A stretch of DNA of 10,450 bases from the NCBI GenBank assembly GCA_903891395.1, contig CAITEM010000012.1, positions 1 through 10,450 on the forward strand, written 5' to 3'. Each line of letters opens with the position of its first letter. Within the stretch, counting starts at the first letter, position 1. Under the pieces are notes generated by a model that ran no database searches, was not told the DNA's origin, and saw only the letters and a list, made by a program, of their open reading frames with translations. This DNA comes from an uncultured Hyphomicrobiales bacterium. Its GTDB lineage: Bacteria; Pseudomonadota; Alphaproteobacteria; Rhizobiales; Xanthobacteraceae. This document shows, piece after piece, positions 6,596-10,450 of the stretch. Position numbers and translations under genes: made by a program.

Positions 6596-7363
6596 TCAGG
6601 TCTTGTAGGCCGGGGCGTCGCGGTCGAGCTTCCGCAGCAGCGCGCGCCACGTCATTTGATTGAACGGCGCATTGCCGTCGGTGATGATCCGCGCCTGACC
6701 GATGGTGGCGTCGAGCACGGGTTGCGGCGGAACGTAGGCCTTCACCGTTCCGGCGCCGGAACGAACCTGCGTTTCGCAGGCCCGGATCAGCAGCAGCGCG
6801 AGCATATAGGCCTCGTGAATAGAGTGGCCCCACAGCACGAAGCCGTGGCCTCGTTGCAGCACGATCTGGCTGTCGCCGAAATTCTTGGCGAGGCGCTGGC
6901 CTTCCTCGTCGGTCGACAGCAGGCCTTCGTAGTCGTGATATCCGATCGGCCCGAGCCACATCGCATATTGATTGCCGCGGATGAGCCCCTGTTCCTGCAT
7001 CGCGACGGCGGTGGCGTACTTCGTGTGCAAGTGCATCACGCACTGTGCTTGTGGGTAAGCGTCGTAGATGCCCTTGTGGAACGGGAAGGCGAATTTGTGC
7101 GGCATCTCGTCGCTCGGCACGACGTGATTGCACTTATCGTCGAGCTTATGCAGGTTCGACGCCGTGACTTCCTCGAACAGGATGGCCGCCGGATGCATCA
7201 GATATTGGTTCGGGTGACCGGGGACGCGCGCCGACAAGTGCGCAAACAGCAATTCATCCCATTCGTTCAACGCCGCCAATCTGAAGGCGGCAGCCAGATC
7301 GACGCGGGCCTTCCATTCCTCGGCGCTTATACCGGGCTTTAAAGCGGGCGCTGTTGATTGCAT
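6596..7363 (-). CDS. Class II aldolase/adducin-family protein (aldolase or decarboxylase)
   Basis: This 255-residue protein belongs to the class II aldolase/adducin family of metal-dependent C-C lyases, which includes fuculose-1-phosphate aldolase. The ATG at 7363 is chosen because a strong purine-rich site (7371-7379) lies seven bases upstream; the open frame before it has no family similarity. Recognisable parts are FAHLSARVPG (40-49), LFEEVTASNLHKLD (62-75), HKGIYDAYP (96-104), the metal motif MHLHTKYATAVAM (110-122) with His111 and His113, and RGHGFVLWG (171-179) with His173. The spacing of the three histidines matches fuculose aldolase (His92, His94, His155), but its catalytic Glu73 position is Ala92 here, as in adducin-like branches. 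Some family members decarboxylate aromatic diacids (3-hydroxy-2-methylpyridine-4,5-dicarboxylate and 3,4-dihydroxyphthalate decarboxylases), so a decarboxylase is a serious alternative. It is the first gene of the enzyme operon. Confidence 0.88.
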   Translation of the reverse strand: MQSTAPALKPGISAEEWKARVDLAAAFRLAALNEWDELLFAHLSARVPGHPNQYLMHPAAILFEEVTASNLHKLDDKCNHVVPSDEMPHKFAFPFHKGIYDAYPQAQCVMHLHTKYATAVAMQEQGLIRGNQYAMWLGPIGYHDYEGLLSTDEEGQRLAKNFGDSQIVLQRGHGFVLWGHSIHEAYMLALLLIRACETQVRSGAGTVKAYVPPQPVLDATIGQARIITDGNAPFNQMTWRALLRKLDRDAPAYKT

Positions 7364-7370
7364 CGACGTT

Positions 7371-7379
7371 CCCCCTTCT
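7371..7379 (-). promoter_or_regulatory. Strong ribosome binding site of the first operon gene
   Basis: The minus strand carries AGAAGGGGG ending seven bases before the ATG at 7363. It fixes the start of the class II aldolase-like protein at residue MQSTAP rather than at the upstream in-frame ATG at 7450. Confidence 0.65.
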
Positions 7380-7413
7380 TGCCATTGAAGCGAGCCGCAT
7401 TTTTTAACGGCTT

Positions 7414-7424
7414 TGGCCCGGCCA
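7414..7424. promoter_or_regulatory. 11-bp palindrome TGGCC-C-GGCCA upstream of the enzyme operon
   Basis: This is a perfect 5-bp dyad with one central base, 51-61 bases before the start of the class II aldolase-like gene. It lies in the probable promoter region and could be an activator-binding half of a LysR-type operator or part of a hairpin in the leader. Its centre is 71 bp (close to seven helical turns) from the centre of the dyad at 7485-7495. I could not identify convincing -35/-10 or sigma-54 elements around it, and a GC-rich dyad of this size can be fortuitous. Confidence 0.3.
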
Positions 7425-7482
7425 GGGATTCCGGTCAGGCACGCAATCATAGCCGCGAAGCAGCCCGCGCAGGAAATGAAGT

Positions 7483-7504
7483 ATTTCAGCCTGAACTATG
7501 AAAT
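7483..7504. promoter_or_regulatory. Candidate LysR-type operator upstream of the enzyme operon
   Basis: A compound dyad lies in the 164-base gap between the LysR gene and the enzyme operon. An outer inverted repeat ATTTCA (7483-7488) / TGAAAT (7499-7504) has a 10-base spacer, and an inner perfect 11-bp palindrome TTCAG-C-CTGAA sits at 7485-7495. Its outer edge is about 120 bases before the first operon gene. It includes a T-N11-A (7486 to 7498), which is the loose consensus of LysR-type sites. The region is more AT-rich than its surroundings. Binding by the adjacent regulator is inference. Confidence 0.4.
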
Positions 7505-7527
7505 CCCGCCATGACCCGAAGCCCGCG

Positions 7528-8493
7528 CTATTTGGCCTTCTTGGCCACAGGGCCTTTGTTTGTGCGGGTCTTGGGCAACTGGTTGGCGATCTCGTGCAGT
7601 ATTTTGGTCATCCAGCGGTTGGCGGCGTCATTGCCAAGTTGGGGATGCCAAACGATGCGGGTCGGCTGAAGTGGCAGTTCAACCGGGCAACTGACGACTT
7701 TGAGCTTGTAGAGCTCACTGCACATTTCGCCAACGCGGCGTGGAATGCACATTACGTAGTCGGTGTCGAAAATAATGGGTGGGGCGAGGGCGAACTGGCT
7801 CACCGTCAGGACATGCCTTCGCACCAGGCCCTTGAGTTCAAGCACGCGATCGATACGGCCGGTATGGGTTGGCATGATGCCGTCGACCGGGATGTAGACG
7901 TGCTTGGCTGCGGCGTAGCTTTCCAGCGTCAGCGGCTTCTTGCCGAGAGGATTCTTCGGCGACATCACGACGACCACACCGTCTTCGTACAGTAATTCCG
8001 TGGCGAAGCGATCCGGCGGCTGGTCGATCATGCCGACGACAAGGTCGGCTTCCTGCTTGTCGAGCAGGCCCCAGACGTTTTGCATGACGTTAAGTTTGAT
8101 CCGGAGATCGACGTGTGGCGCGCGCGCCTTTACGACTTCGACAAGCTGATTGAGGTGCAGCGTTGCGGCATAGTCGGTCATCGCGATCTGGAAGGTGTGG
8201 ACGGCCTTGGCCGGGTTGAAGTCGGTTGGCGCAAGCGCCGCACGAATATGCGCCAGCGTGGGAATGACGGCGGTCGACAGCGCAATAGCTCGCGGGGTCG
8301 GCCGCATTTCTCCCGAGCCGCGAATGAACAACTCATCCTTCAACACCAGCCGCAGCCGGTTCAGGGCGTGGCTTATGGTCGATTGCGAAACATTGAGCCG
8401 TTGTGCGGCGCGCGTCACGCTGCGTTCCTGCATCACCGCTTCGAAGACGAAGAGCAGGTTCAAGTCCATCCGGGCGAGATCGTCGGCTCTCAT
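7528..8493 (-). CDS. LysR-type transcriptional regulator, NahR/NodD-like
   Basis: This 321-residue LysR-type regulator has an N-terminal winged helix-turn-helix (about 10-68: MDLNLLFVFEAV, then SVTRAAQRLNVSQSTISHAL at 25-44, and ELFIRGS at 54-60). A two-lobe effector-binding domain follows (about 95-305). The DLNLL opening, the RPTPRA motif (64-69) and the WHPQLGNDAANRWM ending (282-295) resemble the NahR/NodD/LinR branch, many members of which respond to aromatic compounds. The start is uncertain: in-frame candidates are a TTG at 8532 and ATGs at 8526, 8493 and 8469, none with a good ribosome site. I prefer 8493 because MRADDLARMDLNLL matches the usual short lead into the HTH. A Lys-rich tail (308-321) is present. 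It probably activates the enzyme operon just downstream and perhaps the divergent DUF3500 gene. Confidence 0.93.
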   Translation of the reverse strand: MRADDLARMDLNLLFVFEAVMQERSVTRAAQRLNVSQSTISHALNRLRLVLKDELFIRGSGEMRPTPRAIALSTAVIPTLAHIRAALAPTDFNPAKAVHTFQIAMTDYAATLHLNQLVEVVKARAPHVDLRIKLNVMQNVWGLLDKQEADLVVGMIDQPPDRFATELLYEDGVVVVMSPKNPLGKKPLTLESYAAAKHVYIPVDGIMPTHTGRIDRVLELKGLVRRHVLTVSQFALAPPIIFDTDYVMCIPRRVGEMCSELYKLKVVSCPVELPLQPTRIVWHPQLGNDAANRWMTKILHEIANQLPKTRTNKGPVAKKAK

Positions 8494-8594
8494 CGCGCGG
8501 CGGGCCGAGAGTCGGCCGGCGGGCATGGGCAATTAAGCGACGATGAAAAAACAGGCTTCAAGGCGAGTCCCCAATGGATTTTTTTGTCACTACA

Positions 8595-8609
8595 GCACAT
8601 GCTCTGTGC
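8595..8609. repeat. Small dyad in the lysR / DUF3500 divergent intergenic region
   Basis: The divergent gap of about 190 bases (8494-8684) should hold the promoters of the LysR gene and the DUF3500 gene. It contains a perfect dyad GCACA (8595-8599) / TGTGC (8605-8609) with a 5-base centre, just after a T7 tract at 8580-8586. This could be an operator half-site pair, but it is short. I found no well-spaced -35/-10 pair on either strand. Confidence 0.25.
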
Positions 8610-8684
8610 AGCAGCCAGCTTTACGGGGGAAGCACGCCTTTCTCTGGCGCTTGCGATTTTCATACTGTGACAACCAGGCGCACA

Positions 8685-9842
8685 ATGGCCGAGACCACGT
8701 CAACGAAGCGTCCGACGCGTCCAGCGCCACCGCGCATCGACGAGACCGGGCTGATCCAGGTTCTTAAGGATCTGTTCGACAGTTGGCGCGTCTCGCTGAA
8801 AGAGGGATTCAAAGGCCTGACAGCAACCGGCAATGTGGTTCCCGGGCTTTTTCCGCTCCGCAAGACCGGTGTTTCCACCAAGCCAATGCTGGAGGCCGCC
8901 AGCGCATTCCTGGCGACGCTCGATGATGCGCAACGCGTGGCAGTGAGCTTTCCCATCGACAGTGAAGTGTGGCGGCACTGGAGCAATATTCACCGTAACC
9001 TCATGCGCCACGGTCTCTGCCTCGCCGAGTTGGATGGCCCACAGCGTGAAGCGGTCTATGCGTTGCTGCGCGTAAGCTTGGGTGGGCATGCCTATGACAC
9101 CGCCCGCAAGTCGATGAAGCTGAACGAGACGCTGGCGGAGATGACGGGCTTGCCGCTGGAGTTCGGCGAGTTTTTCTACTGGATAAGCATTTTCGGCGTT
9201 CCGTCGCTCGACCAGCCCTGGGGCTGGCAGCTCGACGGCCATCATTGCAACATCAACTGCTTCGTGCTTGGCGATCAACTGGTGCTGTCGCCGATGCTGC
9301 TCGGTTCGGAGCCGATCACCGCCGAGGACGGCGTCTATCGGGGCATGACTGTGCTGCGCGAGGAAGAAAGCGAGGGCTGGGCCTTTATGAATGGGCTCAG
9401 CCCCGAGCAGCGCGCCCGTGCAACGATCGGCATGGAGCTGCCTTTCGACGGCTACGCGTCCGGGTTCAAGGACAACATTGCCGTGCCCAACGATGGTTTG
9501 CCCTATCGCGAAATGACCGGGTCGCAACAACGCACGCTGATGGAATTGCTCAAGCGGTACACCGACCGCCTGCCGGGCGGGCATGCGCACGTCCGCCTGG
9601 ACGAAGTGAGTGCTTATTTAAACGAGACAGTTTTCGCCTGGATCGGGCAATTCGATTCGGTCAGTCCGTTTTATTACCGGGTTTACAGCCCGGTGATTTT
9701 CATCGAGTTCTATCATCAGCCCGGTGTCGCGCTGCCGGATACGGGCTACAGCCGCCGGCACGCGCACGCGCTCGTGCGCACGCCGAACGGCAACGATTAC
9801 GGCCGTGCGCTGCTGAAACAGAGTTTAGACCGGCCAAAGTGA
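8685..9842 (+). CDS. DUF3500 domain protein of unknown function
   Basis: This 385-residue protein belongs, from memory of the family pattern, to DUF3500, whose biochemical function I do not know. The core is QPWGWQLDGHHCNINCFVLG (177-196), then LLGSEP (205-210), a helical stretch with LSPEQRARA (238-246), and near the C-terminus SPFYYRVYSPVIFIEF (327-342) followed by RRHAHALVRTPNGNDYG (357-373). The conserved His pair (186-187), His359/His361 and acidic residues could form a metal or ligand site (inference). There is no signal peptide or membrane segment. The frame is also open from an ATG at 8574, adding 37 residues of no recognisable similarity; 8685 has an AGG six bases upstream and is preferred, though not certain. 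It diverges from the LysR gene and so may be under its control, implying a role in the same catabolic process. Confidence 0.8.
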   Translation: MAETTSTKRPTRPAPPRIDETGLIQVLKDLFDSWRVSLKEGFKGLTATGNVVPGLFPLRKTGVSTKPMLEAASAFLATLDDAQRVAVSFPIDSEVWRHWSNIHRNLMRHGLCLAELDGPQREAVYALLRVSLGGHAYDTARKSMKLNETLAEMTGLPLEFGEFFYWISIFGVPSLDQPWGWQLDGHHCNINCFVLGDQLVLSPMLLGSEPITAEDGVYRGMTVLREEESEGWAFMNGLSPEQRARATIGMELPFDGYASGFKDNIAVPNDGLPYREMTGSQQRTLMELLKRYTDRLPGGHAHVRLDEVSAYLNETVFAWIGQFDSVSPFYYRVYSPVIFIEFYHQPGVALPDTGYSRRHAHALVRTPNGNDYGRALLKQSLDRPK

Positions 9843-9846
9843 TTAT

Positions 9847-9861
9847 GCCGGTATTGCCGGC
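9847..9861. terminator. Weak hairpin between convergent genes
   Basis: A perfect 5-bp stem GCCGG / CCGGC with loop TATTG lies in the 18-base space between the DUF3500 stop and the convergent amidohydrolase stop. It could end transcription in both directions, but it lacks a T tract on either side, so termination is doubtful. Confidence 0.25.
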
Positions 9862-10450
9862 TACGCCCGATATCGCGGCATGATACGCGCGGCGTTGCCG
9901 CGCTCGATGCCTTCAATTTCCGCCGCGCTGAACATGCCGGTGAGGCGCAATCCCGCCGAGGCCTCTTTGGCCGTGCCGAACGGCGAGTCGGTGCCCAGCA
10001 GGATCTGAGTCGGTCTGACTATTTTCGTCAGGGCCGCCAGGGGGTACACCGTCGTCGCCGACGCGGTGTCGTAACAGAACCGCTGCATATAATAGGCGGG
10101 CCCTTGCGGCAGTCTCGACTGTAAATCCTTGCGCTGATCGAAATAGGCAACGAACCGTTGCATCAATCCCGGCGCTGTCCCGCCGGCGTGAGAAAATATC
10201 CACTGGATGTCGGGAAACTTCGCCGCGGTTCCGCTGAACAACAGGCTGGCGATGGTGCGTGCCGTGTCCGTGCCCAATTCTATGATGGGCTCAGGGACGT
10301 CCGGAATCAGATTGCGGCAGCAGTCATTGCGGTTTGGATGTGTGAACACGATCGCTTTGCGGCGGTTCAGTTCTTCCATGATCGGCGTAAACGCGGCATC
10401 CCCGAGGAATTTACCTTGATAGTCGGTCATCATGCAGATGCCGTCGACCT
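9861..10450 (-). CDS. ACMSD-family amidohydrolase/decarboxylase (5' end beyond window)
   Basis: This reading frame is open to the right edge of the window; the visible part is 196 codons ending in TAG at 9861-9863. The in-frame Met codons at 10433 and 10430 are internal, because the conserved VDGICMMTDYQGKFLGD strand lies before and across them. Numbering from the Met at 10433, VFTHPN (29-34) has the middle-strand metal His32, WIFSHAGGTAP (78-88) has the catalytic-type His82, and LLGTDSPFG (145-153) has the metal Asp149. The N-terminal HxH lies outside the window. These features fit the zinc-dependent ACMSD branch of amidohydrolase_2, which contains non-oxidative decarboxylases of aromatic acids (aminocarboxymuconate semialdehyde, gamma-resorcylate, 6-methylsalicylate) and related hydrolases. 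It most resembles sequences annotated as 6-methylsalicylate decarboxylase-like, a name that does not establish the substrate. Unlike the protein at 4191-5057, its visible active-site residues are intact. Confidence 0.85.
   Translation of the reverse strand, partial: VDGICMMTDYQGKFLGDAAFTPIMEELNRRKAIVFTHPNRNDCCRNLIPDVPEPIIELGTDTARTIASLLFSGTAAKFPDIQWIFSHAGGTAPGLMQRFVAYFDQRKDLQSRLPQGPAYYMQRFCYDTASATTVYPLAALTKIVRPTQILLGTDSPFGTAKEASAGLRLTGMFSAAEIEGIERGNAARIMPRYRA

Noticed and set aside
6435..7133. A 232-codon minus-strand frame spanning the aldolase-like/ligase junction
   Set aside because: It is Arg-rich, out of frame with two clear genes, and has no recognisable motif or ribosome site.
7399..7407. 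T-rich run near the operon promoter, considered as a terminator tail for the LysR gene
   Set aside because: The Ts are on the plus strand, whereas the LysR gene is transcribed from the minus strand, so no terminator tail is formed.
7463..7528. Direct repeat GCCCGCGC at 7463-7470 and 7521-7528 flanking the candidate operator
   Set aside because: An 8-base GC-only repeat is expected by chance in such GC-rich sequence.
8574..8684. A 37-residue N-terminal extension of the DUF3500 protein, considered as a lipoprotein or secretion signal
   Set aside because: It has no hydrophobic core, no lipobox and no recognisable similarity; the ATG at 8685 is a better start.

Overview
The window looks like part of a catabolic gene cluster from a high-GC proteobacterium, most likely an alphaproteobacterium of the Hyphomicrobiales (Bradyrhizobium/Rhodopseudomonas-like). 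This rests on overall gene content (a TRAP transporter with separate DctQ and DctM, a NahR/NodD-type LysR regulator, MDR and Ldh_2 dehydrogenases, ACMSD-type amidohydrolases, a DUF3500 protein) and on GC-rich codon use. The taxon is inference; a betaproteobacterium is not excluded. There are no RNA genes, insertion sequences, CRISPR arrays or phage genes, and no gene-free stretch is longer than 300 bases.

Layout. Positions 1-2063 (+ strand) hold the end of a TRAP solute-binding protein (dctP), then dctQ and dctM, which together form a complete tripartite uptake system for an organic acid. Positions 2086-7363 (- strand) hold a tightly packed five-gene enzyme operon. In transcription order these are a class II aldolase/adducin-family protein (6596-7363), a PaaK-type acyl/aryl-CoA ligase (5063-6514), an amidohydrolase_2/ACMSD-like protein with an eroded metal site (4191-5057), an Ldh_2-family NAD(P)-dependent 2-hydroxyacid dehydrogenase (3090-4178) and a zinc-independent MDR oxidoreductase (2086-3093). 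The gaps between them are 81, 5, 12 and -4 bases. A LysR-type regulator (7528-8493, -) lies just upstream in the same direction, and the 164-base gap between it and the operon contains two short palindromes that are candidate operator sites. Divergent from the regulator is a DUF3500 protein (8685-9842, +). The window ends in a convergent, 5'-truncated ACMSD-family metal-dependent amidohydrolase/decarboxylase (9861-10450, -) whose metal and catalytic residues appear intact.

How the genes may work together (inference): the TRAP system imports a carboxylic acid, probably aromatic or cyclic. The class II aldolase-like and ACMSD-like enzymes carry out decarboxylation, hydration or C-C cleavage. 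The ligase makes a CoA thioester, and the two dehydrogenases handle hydroxyacid and enone/alcohol intermediates. The LysR protein responds to the substrate or an intermediate. The combination does not match any pathway I can name, so the substrate is unknown. The most interesting points are the undefined pathway as a whole, the amidohydrolase that lacks two of the usual active-site histidines, and the location of a DUF3500 protein of unknown function inside a regulated catabolic locus.
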